Shown here: positions 27,305 to 36,477 of the stretch, piece after piece
Numbering within the stretch: the stretch's first letter is position 1
How the letters are laid out: every line of letters begins with the position of its first letter
Source of the DNA: Nocardiopsis suaedae
GTDB lineage: Bacteria; Actinomycetota; Actinomycetes; Streptosporangiales; Streptosporangiaceae
DNA length: 64,000 nt
NCBI RefSeq assembly: GCF_027706745.1
Contig: NZ_JAQFWP010000019.1
Location: 33,634 to 97,633 of the forward strand
Direction: 5' to 3'
Notes under the pieces: generated by a model
What the model was told of the DNA's origin: nothing
The model's input: the letters and a program-made list of their open reading frames with translations, nothing else
Databases searched by the model: none
Made by a program: the position numbers and the translations under genes

Positions 27305-28351
27305 TCAGTCCAGGTCGTCGCCCTCGACGTGGAAGGGCTGTGCCTGGCCCTGCCCGCCGCCGGGCAGCGGCTCGCCGCGCTCGGGGATGTCGTCGGCGCT
27401 GTCCGGGTCGACCGCGAACAGGGAGCCGTCCGCGGCGCTCTCGGCGAGGGCGTACATGGAGTCGTAGGCCGAGGCGATCTGGGCCTGCTCCATGTCCGGG
27501 CCGGTGGCGCTCAGCTCCACCAGCACGCTTCCGCTGCCCAGCAGCCCGTAGGCGTTGCGGGCGATGCCCTCGTAGGTGCCGCCCGGGTACAGGCTGGCGT
27601 TGGCGCCGTCGTAGGAGTCCTCCATGGCCCGCGCCGAGACCGCCACCGCCTGGCGGGACAGGTCGCGCTCACCGTCGCCGACGCCGTCGTTGGTGGGCCA
27701 CATGAGCGAGGCGGTGATCTCCTCGCCGTCGTCGTCGATGTAGCGGCCCTGCATGTGGTAGTCGACCATCAGGTGCGGGTCGAACGCCTCGTACTGGCGC
27801 CGCACCGCCGCCGCCTCGGGGACCGGGTTGTCCTCCGGGGCCAGGGCGGGGGAGTGGTAGCGGTTGGGGTCGTAGCCCACGCCCGGCTCGCCGTACTCGG
27901 GGTCGGCGTCGGGGTCGTGGTTGTAGCGCTGGTCGAGCTCGTGGCCGTCGGGGTTGGCGCGCACCACCACGGACAGGGTGACGCCGTCGAGCACGGCGCG
28001 TTCGTCCCTGCCGGGCCGCACGCCCAGGTCCTCCAGGAGTTCGAGCGCGGCGGGCGTGCCCAGCGGCTCGTCGCCGTGCTGCTGGGTGACGTACATCAGC
28101 CGCAGCGGGCCCCGGCCGACGGTGGCGTTGAAGATCGGGCGGCCCTGGTTGGTGGTGCCGATGGCGGCGACGTCCACGGCGCCCCGGCTGCGCTTCTCGA
28201 TCTTCTCGAGGTGGCGGCGGAGCTCCTCGGTGCTGGGGCGGGGGTCGACGGGCCTGCCGGGGACCTCGGGGGCGTCGGCGAGGGCGGGGGAGGCGGGGGA
28301 GAGGAGGGCGAAGGCGGTCACGGCCGTAACGATGCGCCAGTTTCGCTTCAT
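27305..28351 (-). CDS. Secreted M14-family zinc carboxypeptidase
   Basis: 348 residues. A signal peptide (RNWRIVTAVTAFALLSPASPALA, cleavage near residue 25) predicts export. Zinc ligands are the H-x-x-E in QQHGDEPLG and a later His in VDYHMQG. The catalytic Glu lies in VLVELSATG, and RANPDGHELDQRYNHD matches the substrate-binding Asn-Arg region. The last 45 residues are acidic. It should remove C-terminal residues from peptides outside the cell. ATG 28351. Confidence 0.88.
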   Translation of the reverse strand: MKRNWRIVTAVTAFALLSPASPALADAPEVPGRPVDPRPSTEELRRHLEKIEKRSRGAVDVAAIGTTNQGRPIFNATVGRGPLRLMYVTQQHGDEPLGTPAALELLEDLGVRPGRDERAVLDGVTLSVVVRANPDGHELDQRYNHDPDADPEYGEPGVGYDPNRYHSPALAPEDNPVPEAAAVRRQYEAFDPHLMVDYHMQGRYIDDDGEEITASLMWPTNDGVGDGERDLSRQAVAVSARAMEDSYDGANASLYPGGTYEGIARNAYGLLGSGSVLVELSATGPDMEQAQIASAYDSMYALAESAADGSLFAVDPDSADDIPERGEPLPGGGQGQAQPFHVEGDDLD

Positions 28352-28542
28352 GGAGGGGCATTGTGCACTCTGTGGTCATCGGGGCACAAGGTGCGCACGG
28401 CACGCGCGCGGGCGCGCGCAGGGAACACGGAGGGGAGCGGAGGGAACCGCGCATTCGCCCGGTGCATCGGATCGGACGGCCGCCCCGACCCTCTAGGGTT
28501 CGGAGGGGACCCCGATGTGCGAGCGAGAAGGAGTTGCCGACG

Positions 28543-29277
28543 ATGGAGTTCAAGCGGCTGCTGGCCGGCCTGGGATTCGGCGGGGCCGCGGTGCAGACGG
28601 TCCTGCGTGAGGGCGAGGTGCGCCCCGGCGGGGTGCTGGCCGGAACGGTGCACGTCGAGGGCGGCGAGGTCGACCTGCACATCGACGAGGTCACGGTGGG
28701 GCTGCAGGCCCGCGCGGAGATGGACAAGGGCGAGGTCGAGTGGGACATCGAGCTGCAGCTCAAGCATGAGCGCGTCAAGGAGTCCCTGGAGCTGGCCGAG
28801 CGCGCCAAGGTGGACGTGCCCTTCGAGCTGGAGCTGCCCTGGGAGACCCCGCTGACCCGCTACCGCGGCAAGCCGATCCGCGGCATGGGCGTGGGCCTGT
28901 ACACCCAGCTGCACGTGTCGGCCGCCGTGGACCCCGAGGACCTGGACCCGGTCGCGGTGGCCCCGCTGGCCTCGCACACCGCCGTACTGGACGCCGCCGA
29001 GGCGGCGGGCCTGCCGCTGCGCCGGGCCCGCCTGGAGCGCGGCACGGTGTCCGGCATGGAGCAGCGGCTCCCGTTCTACCAGCAGCTGTGCTTCGGCGCC
29101 GCCGACCGCGGCCCCGAGGTCGACATCGTCTTCGTCACCGGAGAGCGGGCCTGCCAGGTGCTGGCAGAGCGCCGCGACGGGCACGGAGCCCCCTGGCAGG
29201 GCTCGGTGGACCACGACGGCCCGGCCGCGGGCGCGGCCGAGCTGTCCGCGTGGCTGGAATCGGCCGCGCGGCCCTGA
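28543..29277 (+). CDS. SpoOM-family (sporulation-control) protein
   Basis: 244 residues with an arrestin-like Spo0M fold: FKRLLAGLGFGGAAVQTVLREGEVRPGGVL, then GGEVDLHIDEVTVGLQAR and the central FELELPWETPLT. ATG 28543 is chosen, with agaaggag upstream. In Bacillus Spo0M affects sporulation and division; in actinomycetes the role is not settled. Single-gene transcription unit. Confidence 0.88.
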   Translation: MEFKRLLAGLGFGGAAVQTVLREGEVRPGGVLAGTVHVEGGEVDLHIDEVTVGLQARAEMDKGEVEWDIELQLKHERVKESLELAERAKVDVPFELELPWETPLTRYRGKPIRGMGVGLYTQLHVSAAVDPEDLDPVAVAPLASHTAVLDAAEAAGLPLRRARLERGTVSGMEQRLPFYQQLCFGAADRGPEVDIVFVTGERACQVLAERRDGHGAPWQGSVDHDGPAAGAAELSAWLESAARP

Positions 29278-29441
29278 CACGCGGTGATCACCCCTGGTCA
29301 CGCCCTGTACGCGGGTCCTTACCCGGGTTGACGGGGGGTGCGCACCCGGGCACAGTGGGCGGGATTCGACGCGCGCGCCCCGTCGGCATCGGCCGTACCG
29401 GGGCCACCGCGCGGACCCTGAGGTAGCGGGAAGGCGGACGC

Positions 29442-31406
29442 ATGCGGGAGAGCGGCGCGTGGCAGGGGGCCGTTCCGGCCGGGACGCTGAACGGGCTGGC
29501 CGGGGTGCTCTACCGCAACGCGGAGGATCTGCCCGCCGCCGAGGTGGTCTCCCGGCGCGGCCCCGACGGCTCCTGGGAGCGGGTGACCTCCGCCCGCCTG
29601 CTCAGCGAGGTCACCGCGGTGGCCAAGGGGCTCATCGGCGCCGGGGTGGGCGTGGGCGACCGGGTCGTGCTGGTCGGCGACGCCCGCTACGACCAGGTGC
29701 TGCTGCAGTTCGCCGTGTGGGCGGTGCGCGCCGTGGCGGTGCCGCTGCCGGCGGCGTGCTCGCCCAAGCGCCTGCTGGCCGTGGTGCGCGACTGCCGCCC
29801 GGCCGCCGTGGTGCTGCAGGACGGCCGCCAGGCCGACGCCGCCGCGGCGGCCTCCCGCGAGGTCCCCGACCTGGGGCGGGTGTGGCGCCTGGACGGCCCC
29901 GAGGGGCTGGAGGCCGTCACCCGCCCCGGCGCCTACATGGACTCCTCCTCGGTGCGCTTCCGTATGGAGGAGGTCGTGCGCGAGGACCCGGCCGTCATCG
30001 CCTACCCGGCGTCGGTGGCCGGTCCCGGGCGGGGGGCGGTGCTCACCCACGGCAACCGGCTGGACGCCGCCGACGCCCTGGTGCGGCGGCTCTCCCCGGC
30101 GCTGGCCGGGATGGAGCCGGGGGAGGCCAGCGCGCTGATGCGGCTGCCGCTGGCCGACCACTTCGGGCAGGCCGCCCTGGCCGCGTGCATGGTCGCGCGG
30201 GTGCGGCTGGGGGTGCTGGAGCCCCGGGCCGACCTGCCGGGCGAGCTGCGCACGTTCAAGCCCACGGTGCTGGTGGCCGGCCCTGAGCTGCTGGAGCGGC
30301 TGTACCGGGCCGAGTCGGACAAGGCGCGCCAGACCGGCTGGGACAACCACAACGCCTTCGGCGCCGCCACCGAGCTGGCCGTGGACTTCGACAAGGCCGG
30401 GCGCAAGGGCGCCTGGCGGCGGGTGTCCAAGGCCATGTACGAGTGGATGTACACGCGCATCCGCGAGGCGCTGGGCGGCCGGGTCAAGCTGCTCGTGGTC
30501 GCCGGCGCGCCGATGGGCGCGCGGATGGACCACTTCTTCAACGGCGCCGGCGTCCCCCTGGTGCAGGTCGGCGGCACCGCCGAGTCGGGCGGGGCGTTCT
30601 GCGCCAATGGGCCCGAGGACCGGCGCGCGGGCACCCACGGGCGGGCCGTGGAGGGCACCGAGGTGCGCCCTGGGCCCGGCGGAGAGCTGTTCGTGCGCGG
30701 GCCGGGGGTGTTCCCCGGCTACTGGAACGACCCGGACGCCAGCCGGGAGGCGCTGCGCGACGGGTGGCTGGCCACCGGTGTGTCCGGGGAGGTCGACGGC
30801 GACGGGTACGTGACGGTGCAGGGGCGGCTGCGGGTGCAGGCCTGCGCGGCCCCGGTGCGCCCGCGCGGGGCCGAGGCGGCGCCCGGGGGCGCCGCGGCCC
30901 AGGGCGCCCACGACGCGCGGGACCCCCGGGCCGACGGCCCCGCCGGGGCGGGCGCCGCCGAGCCCGAGCGTCCGGCCGCGGCCGCGCCCCAGCCCTCACC
31001 GGAGGAGCTGGTGGCCGACCTGGAGCGGCGGCTGCGGTCGCACTCGCTGGTCGGCCAGGCGATGGTGATCGGCCGGGGGCGCCCCTACTGCACGGCGCTG
31101 GTGACGCTGGCCTCGGACCAGCTGGAGTACTGGCGGCTGGTGAACAACCGGCCGCTGAGCACCCCGCCGGAGGAGATCGCCTCCGACCCCGAGCTGCTGC
31201 GCGAGATCAGCGCGGCGGTGGGCGAGGCCAACCAGGCGGTGCCGCCCCAGCTGGCGGTGCGGGCCTTCCACGTGCTGGCCGAGGAGTTCACGGTGCAGAG
31301 CGGCCTGGTCCTGCCCGGGGGCGAACTGTGCCGCGACGCGGTGCTGCGCGCCTTCGCCGACGAGATCGAGGGCCTGTACCGCTCCCCGGAGTCCCACTCC
31401 CGTTGA
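29442..31406 (+). CDS. AMP-dependent acyl-CoA synthetase homologue with degenerate motifs
   Basis: 654 residues with the layout of long-chain fatty-acid CoA ligases (KPTVLVAGPELLERLY, SKAMYEWMYTRIREALGG). The hallmark motifs are altered. The P-loop YTSGTTGxPKG reads YPASVAGPGRGAVLTHGN. The YGxTE motif reads VGGTAESGG. The TGD Asp that binds AMP ribose is Val (DGWLATGVSGEVDGDG). A G/A/P-rich insert (about 478-520) precedes the C-terminal subdomain, whose adenylation lysine region reads GGELCRDAVLRAF with no Lys. It probably does not adenylate. ATG 29442 with gcgggaaggcgg upstream. Confidence 0.8.
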   Translation: MRESGAWQGAVPAGTLNGLAGVLYRNAEDLPAAEVVSRRGPDGSWERVTSARLLSEVTAVAKGLIGAGVGVGDRVVLVGDARYDQVLLQFAVWAVRAVAVPLPAACSPKRLLAVVRDCRPAAVVLQDGRQADAAAAASREVPDLGRVWRLDGPEGLEAVTRPGAYMDSSSVRFRMEEVVREDPAVIAYPASVAGPGRGAVLTHGNRLDAADALVRRLSPALAGMEPGEASALMRLPLADHFGQAALAACMVARVRLGVLEPRADLPGELRTFKPTVLVAGPELLERLYRAESDKARQTGWDNHNAFGAATELAVDFDKAGRKGAWRRVSKAMYEWMYTRIREALGGRVKLLVVAGAPMGARMDHFFNGAGVPLVQVGGTAESGGAFCANGPEDRRAGTHGRAVEGTEVRPGPGGELFVRGPGVFPGYWNDPDASREALRDGWLATGVSGEVDGDGYVTVQGRLRVQACAAPVRPRGAEAAPGGAAAQGAHDARDPRADGPAGAGAAEPERPAAAAPQPSPEELVADLERRLRSHSLVGQAMVIGRGRPYCTALVTLASDQLEYWRLVNNRPLSTPPEEIASDPELLREISAAVGEANQAVPPQLAVRAFHVLAEEFTVQSGLVLPGGELCRDAVLRAFADEIEGLYRSPESHSR

Positions 31407-31464
31407 TCTCGGGAATAACGCCCCTAAAACCGCGCGTGTAGGGTCGTTTCTCCCGAGATCAACG
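31401..31464. terminator. Perfect 14-bp inverted repeat
   Basis: cgttgatctcggga (31401-31414) and its exact complement (31451-31464) flank 36 bases that hold a second stem (cccta with taggg). The left arm includes the stop codon of the ligase gene. It may be a terminator or a mobile palindromic element. Confidence 0.55.
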
Positions 31465-31569
31465 CCGATGGCGGGCTTTTCCCTCGCACGGCCCGCACGT
31501 GCGGCTGCGGTCAGCGAATCGCTGCCGGGTAAGGCGGAACGTGGACAGCGGCGGCTTCGGAGAGGATGG

Positions 31570-31732
31570 CGTGACGTCTCTCGACCGAGAGCTCGCTGCC
31601 GCAGGAGGACGGCTGGTCACGGAACCGGACAAGGTGCGCGGCCTGCAACGCCTGTGGGCGGAACCGGCGGCACACGCGCTCTCCCCGCCGGACAGCCGTG
31701 ATTTCATGAGAAGGGTTTCCGGTGCTCCCTGA
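31570..31732 (+). pseudogene. C-terminal relic of an Scr1-type XRE regulator
   Basis: The frame ending at 31732 reads DKVRGLQRLWAEPAAHALSPPDSRDFMRRV, resembling the last helices of the DUF5753/Scr1 family of actinobacterial XRE regulators. The N-terminal helix-turn-helix and most of the ligand domain are absent, and the upstream frame (to about 31499) is not family-like. It overlaps the DUF397 gene by 11 bases, the usual order of this gene pair, so it is likely a decayed first gene. Confidence 0.5.
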
Positions 31733-31907
31733 GCAGTTCGGAAAGTCGCCGTACTCTCAGGCGCAAGGCGACTGCGTCGCCGCCCGGATCGACGACGAGG
31801 GGTGGGTGGAAGTCCAGGACACGGTGAACCCGGACCGGGTCCTTGGCCTTCCCTCCGCCGAACGGGTCGCACTCCTCAGAGCCCACGGCCGGTCGTCCGC
31901 GTCCTGA
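31722..31907 (+). CDS. DUF397 protein
   Basis: 61 residues. FGKSPYSQAQGDCVAARIDDEGWVEVQDT and RVLGLPSAERVALLRA match the DUF397 pattern (F-x-K-S-S-Y-S ... C-V-E-V ... L-x-F-x-x-x-x-W). Such proteins pair with Scr1-type XRE regulators and have been implicated in differentiation and toxin-antitoxin-like control. Here the partner is truncated, so this gene may be orphaned. GTG 31722. Third-position GC is low for this window. Confidence 0.65.
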   Translation: MLPEQFGKSPYSQAQGDCVAARIDDEGWVEVQDTVNPDRVLGLPSAERVALLRAHGRSSAS

Positions 31908-31983
31908 CCCGCCGGCCTTCGTAGCGAGAAGGCGTTCCTCCACGGCTTCCGTCGAGAGGCACGCCCGTTCATGGCGAGGGGCG

Positions 31984-32631
31984 TCAGTTGTTGTTCAGCC
32001 ACGCCAGGACCGCGCGTACGCGGCGGCTGTCGTCGGTGCCCGGCGGCAGGTCCAGCTTGGTGAAGATGTTGTTGATGTGCTTGCTCACCGCCTTCTCCGT
32101 GATGAACAAGCGCCCCGCGATCGCCGAGTTCGACCGGCCTTCGGCCATCTCGGCCAGCACCTCCTGCTCGCGCGGGGTCAGCGACGCGAGCGGGCCCTCG
32201 TCCCCGTGCTTGGCCAGGAGCTGGGAGATCACCGCCGGGTCCATCGCCGTGCCGCCCTCGGCCACCCGCCGCACCGCGTCCAGGAACTGCCCCACGTCGA
32301 ACACCCGGTCCTTGAGCAGGTACCCCACCGCCCCCCGGTCATCGGACAGCAGCTCGCGCGCGTAGAGCTGCTCCACGTGCTGCGAGAGCACCAGGATCGG
32401 CAGCCCGGGCACCTGCCCGCGCGCCTCGATCGCCGCCTGCAGCCCCTCGTCGGTGAAGGTCGGCGGGAGCCGCACGTCCACCACGGCCACGTCGGGCCGG
32501 TGCTCCACCAGGGCGTCCCGCAGCTGCGGCCCGCTCTCCACAGCCGCCACCACGGTGAACCCGTGGGCCTCCAGCAGCCGGATCAGCCCGTCGCGGAGGA
32601 GGGCCAGGTCTTCGGCGATGACAACGCGCAC
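31984..32631 (-). CDS. NarL/LuxR-family response regulator
   Basis: 215 residues. The receiver domain starts VRVVIAEDLALLRDGL, with phospho-acceptor Asp52 in DVAVVDVRLPP and the conserved Lys in GYLLKDRV. The LuxR-type helix-turn-helix is LTPREQEVLAEMAEGRSNSA and KAVSKHINNIFTKL. It pairs with the overlapping histidine kinase gene upstream. GTG 32631 has ggag five bases upstream. The stop lies about 75 bases after the DUF397 gene. Confidence 0.9.
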   Translation of the reverse strand: MRVVIAEDLALLRDGLIRLLEAHGFTVVAAVESGPQLRDALVEHRPDVAVVDVRLPPTFTDEGLQAAIEARGQVPGLPILVLSQHVEQLYARELLSDDRGAVGYLLKDRVFDVGQFLDAVRRVAEGGTAMDPAVISQLLAKHGDEGPLASLTPREQEVLAEMAEGRSNSAIAGRLFITEKAVSKHINNIFTKLDLPPGTDDSRRVRAVLAWLNNN

Positions 32632-33857
32632 GGCAGCTCCATGGTCACGATGGTCGGCCCGCCCGTCGGGCTGACGATGTTCATGGTGCCATCGAAGGAG
32701 TCCAGTCGGCGCCGGATGCCCCGCAGCCCCGAGCCCCCCGACTCCGCGGCCCCGCCGCGCCCGTCGTCCCCGACCAGGACCATCAGCCGTCCGCGCACGT
32801 GGGTGATGCGCACCCACGCCCGGTCGGCGCCGGAGTGCTTGACCGCGTTGGTCAGGACCTCGACCACGGCGAAGTAGGCGGCCGACTCGACCGGGTCGGG
32901 GGCGCGCCCGGGAAGGTCGATGTCGACGTCGATGGGCAGCTGCTGGGACACCGCGAGCGCGCGCACCGCCCCGTCCAGGCCGCGTTCGACCAGCACCGGC
33001 GGGTGGATGCCGCGCACCAGGTCGCGCAGCTCGTCGAGGGCCTGGCGGGTGGCCTCGCGGGCCTCGGCGAGCAGCCGCCGGGCGGTGTCGGGGTCCTGCG
33101 ACAGCAGCTCCTCGGCCATGCCCAGGCTCATGCCCAGCGCCACCAGCCGCGCCTGCGCGCCGTCGTGCAGGTCGCGCTCGATCCGGCGCACCTCCGAGGC
33201 CTGGGCGTCGATGGTGTCGGCGCGGGAGGTGGCCAGGTGCTCGACGCGGGCGTGCAGGCGGGCCTTCTCGGTGGGGGCCAGCAGCCAGCGGCTCATCCGG
33301 GCGTACAGCCGCAGCAGGGCGGGGGTGGTGCGCCAGAACAGCGCCAGTTCGACCACGGCGGGCACGAGCGCCACGAAGGCCTCGGTCTGGTTCTGCACGG
33401 GCAGGCCGTACAGGTCGGGCACGAACCGCCACAGGACGGTGGCGTAGAGGGTCTGGTAGACGGCGTGCCCGACCAGCACCGCGGGCAGGCCGGCGACCAT
33501 GGCGCCGACGGTGCCGTTGAACAGCAGCCAGGCCATGTCGCGCCAGGTGCCGGGGTCGGTGAAGACGGCGCGGATGCGCGCGGGGAAGGTGCCCTGCGGC
33601 AGAGGGCTGTAGGGGGAGGGGATGGGGCCCTCGTCGAGGAACTGGCCGAGCACGCGGCGGCAGGTGTCGGCCAGGCTGCGGATGAGGGGGGTGAGCATGA
33701 CGGCGATGGGCAGGCCGATCCAGATCGCCGTCAGGACCATGGCCACGGAGAACAGGGCGAGCAGCACCACCCCGGTGGCGGCCAGCGCGACCAGCAGCAG
33801 CGACCACGCCAGCAGGTACAGGCGTCCGGCGGCGGCGGGTCGGTCGGCGCGGATCAT
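32583..33857 (-). CDS. Sensor histidine kinase (HisKA_3, NarX/DesK-like)
   Basis: 424 residues. The N-terminal half is a putative membrane sensor with four helices (LYLLAWSLLLVALAATGVVL, VAMVLTAIWIGLPIAVML, then a pair around 107-180). The phospho-acceptor His231 is in RRIERDLHDGAQARLVALG. The HATPase domain has EVLTNAVKHSGA (N box) and VGDDGRGG (G1). ATG 33857 is chosen; the frame upstream is low-complexity. Its end overlaps the response regulator gene by 49 bases, more than usual, giving a short alternative C-terminus after TMELPCAL. Confidence 0.9.
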   Translation of the reverse strand: MIRADRPAAAGRLYLLAWSLLLVALAATGVVLLALFSVAMVLTAIWIGLPIAVMLTPLIRSLADTCRRVLGQFLDEGPIPSPYSPLPQGTFPARIRAVFTDPGTWRDMAWLLFNGTVGAMVAGLPAVLVGHAVYQTLYATVLWRFVPDLYGLPVQNQTEAFVALVPAVVELALFWRTTPALLRLYARMSRWLLAPTEKARLHARVEHLATSRADTIDAQASEVRRIERDLHDGAQARLVALGMSLGMAEELLSQDPDTARRLLAEAREATRQALDELRDLVRGIHPPVLVERGLDGAVRALAVSQQLPIDVDIDLPGRAPDPVESAAYFAVVEVLTNAVKHSGADRAWVRITHVRGRLMVLVGDDGRGGAAESGGSGLRGIRRRLDSFDGTMNIVSPTGGPTIVTMELPCALSSPKTWPSSATG

Positions 33858-34117
33858 GGGCGTCCTCGGCGGTGTCGGCGGCGCGGCGGGCGGCCGTTCG
33901 GCGCAGGGCACCGGGCCGCTCGGTCCATTGTGGCGGTGCGTGAGCACCGCGCGCAGTGGTGCGCGGTCCCCTGTCGGGGGCTCCCCTGAGGGGCCATGGC
34001 GCGGCGTCCGCGAGGCGTCGGGAACGGCCCGTGGGAGGATGCCCGGCAGCGCGCGGCCCTGCGACGACGGGGTGCGCGCCGACGACGGGTCGGATCGGAC
34101 GAGGAGAGCGGACGGCG

Positions 34118-34903
34118 ATGGGCGCAGCGGCACCGGAGCGGGGCGAGGGCGAAGGGCGTGTGGCGGTCGTCACGGGCGCCGGTAGCGGGATCGGGCGCGC
34201 GGTGGCGCTGGAGCTGCTCGGGCGCGGCTACGCGGTGGCCCTGGCGGGGCGCAGGCGGGAACGGCTGGAGGAGACGGTCGCGCTGGCGGCGGCGCCGGAG
34301 CGCGAGCGCGCTGCGGCGGTGGGCTGCGACGTGTCCGACCCGGACGCGGTGCGGGCGCTGTTCGGGACGGCCGACGAGCGCTGGGGGCGCGTCGACGTGC
34401 TGTTCAACAACGCGGGCGCGATGCCCGCCCCGACCGCGGTGGACGAGGTCGGCGACGAGGAGTGGCGGCAGGTGGTGGACGTCAACCTGACGGGGGCGTT
34501 CTGGTGCGCGCGCGAGGCGTTCGCGCGGATGCGCCGCCAGGACCCGCGGGGCGGGCGGATCATCAACAACGGGTCGGTGTCGGCGCAGGTGCCGCGGCCG
34601 ATGTCGGTGGGGTACACGGCGACCAAGCACGCGCTGACGGGGCTGACGAAGTCGCTGGCGTTGGAGGGGCGCCCGCTGGGGATCGCGTGCGGGCAGATCG
34701 ACATCGGCAACGCGGCCACCGAACTGACCGAGGGCATCGCGGCGGGCACGCTCCAGGCGGACGGGAGCCGCGCCCCGGAGCCGGTGTTCGACGCGGCCTA
34801 TGTGGCCCGGGCGGTGGCGGACATGGCCGCCCTGCCGCTGGAGGCCAACGTGCAGTGGATGACCCTGATGGCGACGGGAATGCCCTACATCGGCCGGGGG
34901 TAG
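34118..34903 (+). CDS. SDR-family oxidoreductase
   Basis: 261 residues. Cofactor motif [26 protein letters not shown] (arginines suggest NADP), FNNAGA, and catalytic S...YTATKHA. Substrate unknown. ATG 34118 has gaggag RBS. It is divergent from the kinase gene across 260 bases, so it might be a target of the two-component system. Confidence 0.88.
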   Translation: MGAAAPERGEGEGRVAVVTGAGSGIGRAVALELLGRGYAVALAGRRRERLEETVALAAAPERERAAAVGCDVSDPDAVRALFGTADERWGRVDVLFNNAGAMPAPTAVDEVGDEEWRQVVDVNLTGAFWCAREAFARMRRQDPRGGRIINNGSVSAQVPRPMSVGYTATKHALTGLTKSLALEGRPLGIACGQIDIGNAATELTEGIAAGTLQADGSRAPEPVFDAAYVARAVADMAALPLEANVQWMTLMATGMPYIGRG

Positions 34904-34979
34904 GCGGGCGCCCGCTTCCGCCGGGCGAATCCGGTCGCCGGTGTCGGAGGTGCCGGACCGGCCTGGTATCGGTCACGGT

Positions 34980-35393
34980 ATGGAGACCACCGAGATCATC
35001 GCGACCGCCGCCGGATGCCTGAACCCCGCCGAGCGGGACGACCGGACGTCGGGCGGAGTGGCCGCCGCGATCGTCGCGCGCGGCGGGGAGGTGTTCCTCG
35101 GCGTGTGCATCGACACCGTGTCCGGTATGGGGTTCTGCGCCGAACACGCGGCGGCCGCGGCGATGGTCACCGCAGGGAGGTTCGAAATCGCCCAGGTCGT
35201 GGCCGTGACCCGCGACGAGGCGACGGGCGGCCTGCTGGTCCTGCCGCCCTGTGGGCGCTGCCGGGAGTTCCTGTACCGCATCGACCGCCGGAACCTCGGC
35301 GCCGAGGTCGTCCTGGGAGCGGACTCCGTGGCGGCCCTCGGCGACCTGCTCCCGGCCCGGGACGGCGTCCACGTACCCGGCACCGTCGCGTGA
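34980..35393 (+). CDS. Cytidine/blasticidin-S deaminase-like protein
   Basis: 137 residues. The zinc site is FCAEHAAAAAM (Cys plus catalytic Glu) and PPCGRCREFLY (P-C-x-x-C), with a substrate segment VCIDTVSGMGF in place of the usual N..NASY. This is the tetrameric cytidine deaminase fold and is closest in layout to blasticidin-S deaminase. It may deaminate cytidine or a nucleoside antibiotic. ATG 34980 is chosen by homology; no good RBS is visible, and GTG 34941 is an alternative. Confidence 0.8.
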   Translation: METTEIIATAAGCLNPAERDDRTSGGVAAAIVARGGEVFLGVCIDTVSGMGFCAEHAAAAAMVTAGRFEIAQVVAVTRDEATGGLLVLPPCGRCREFLYRIDRRNLGAEVVLGADSVAALGDLLPARDGVHVPGTVA

Positions 35394-35499
35394 CCGGTCC
35401 CGGTCGGCAGGGCCCGGCACCGTCGAACGGAGTGGGTGCGGCCCGACTCTCACTCCCCGGGCCGCCGTTCTCACGCGGCTCTTAGGAGGGGAGTCCAGG

Positions 35500-36453
35500 A
35501 TGGGCCGCATGAGCGAGAGAACACACCCCCGACAGCGCCGCAAGCACCTCCGCCCCCGTGATGCGGTGCTCGTCGGGGCAGGGGCCCTGGTGGCGCTCCT
35601 GCTGGCCGGGCGCCTGCTGGTCCCCGGGGACCTCGGGGTGTTCCTCGACTCCGGACTGCCCTGGGTCGGGCTCCTCGTCCTCCCCGCCGCCCTGGGCGCC
35701 CTCCTGCTCCGCTCCCGCCCGGGCGCCGCGGCCGTCGGGGTCGCGGCGCTGGTCTGGGCGCTGCTGTTCGTCCCCGCCTACGTCCCCGGGCTCGGCGCGG
35801 GCGGCGGTCCGGACACGGGCTCGGGCCGCCTGACCGTGGCCACCCTCAACATCGGCGCCGACAACCCCGACCCCTGCGGGACGCTGCGGAAGGTGTCCGA
35901 ATGGGGCGCCGACGTGGTGGCGGTCGTTGAGGCCGCCGGCCCCCTCGAATGCGCCGCCGACGAACTCGGGGACGAGGGCGCATGGGTCCGCCAGGGGACC
36001 GTGGGCCTGTGGAGCCGCCACCCCGTCGACGGGACCGCGCCGCTGGAGATCGCCGTGGGCATGAGCCGCGGGCTCCGCGCGACCGTGCACGCCCCCGGCG
36101 GCGACGTCGCGGTGCTGGTCGGCCATGTGGCCTCGCTGCGCCCCCGGGCCGTCGGCGAGCGCAACGACTCCTTGGAGGCCCTGGCCGCCGACGCCGAAGC
36201 GGAAGGGGGCGGGCCGGTGGTGGTCGCGGGCGACCTGAACACCGCCGCCACGGACCGCGCCATGGACGCCTTCGACGGCTTCGGCGAGGCCCAGCGCGCC
36301 GCCGGGTGGGGGCCGGGCTTCACCTGGCCCGCGTCCGCCCCGATGGTGCGCCTGGACCACGTCTTCTACCGGGGCATGGAGGCCCGGTCCGCCGAGGTGC
36401 ACGAGGTCGCCGGCAGCGACCACCGCGGCGTGGTGGCCGAACTGGCCTATTGA
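35500..36453 (+). CDS. Membrane endonuclease/exonuclease/phosphatase-family protein
   Basis: 317 residues. Three helices at the N-terminus (AVLVGAGALVALLLAGRLL, LPWVGLLVLPAALGALLL, AVGVAALVWALLFVPAY) anchor an extracytoplasmic domain with the EEP signatures: VATLNIGADN, GDLNTAATD (Asp-Asn) and SDHRGVVAEL (Asp-His). The usual first Glu may be in VVEAAGP. It likely cleaves phosphodiester or phospholipid bonds outside the membrane. ATG 35500 has aggaggg eight bases upstream. Confidence 0.83.
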   Translation: MGRMSERTHPRQRRKHLRPRDAVLVGAGALVALLLAGRLLVPGDLGVFLDSGLPWVGLLVLPAALGALLLRSRPGAAAVGVAALVWALLFVPAYVPGLGAGGGPDTGSGRLTVATLNIGADNPDPCGTLRKVSEWGADVVAVVEAAGPLECAADELGDEGAWVRQGTVGLWSRHPVDGTAPLEIAVGMSRGLRATVHAPGGDVAVLVGHVASLRPRAVGERNDSLEALAADAEAEGGGPVVVAGDLNTAATDRAMDAFDGFGEAQRAAGWGPGFTWPASAPMVRLDHVFYRGMEARSAEVHEVAGSDHRGVVAELAY

Positions 36454-36477
36454 CCGCGCGGCGCACCGGCGCCGGGC

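Noticed and set aside
31984..34173. Single 729-codon ORF covering kinase and regulator
   Set aside because: Only the last 215 codons are the response regulator; the rest is out of frame with the kinase, which has its own clear reading frame.
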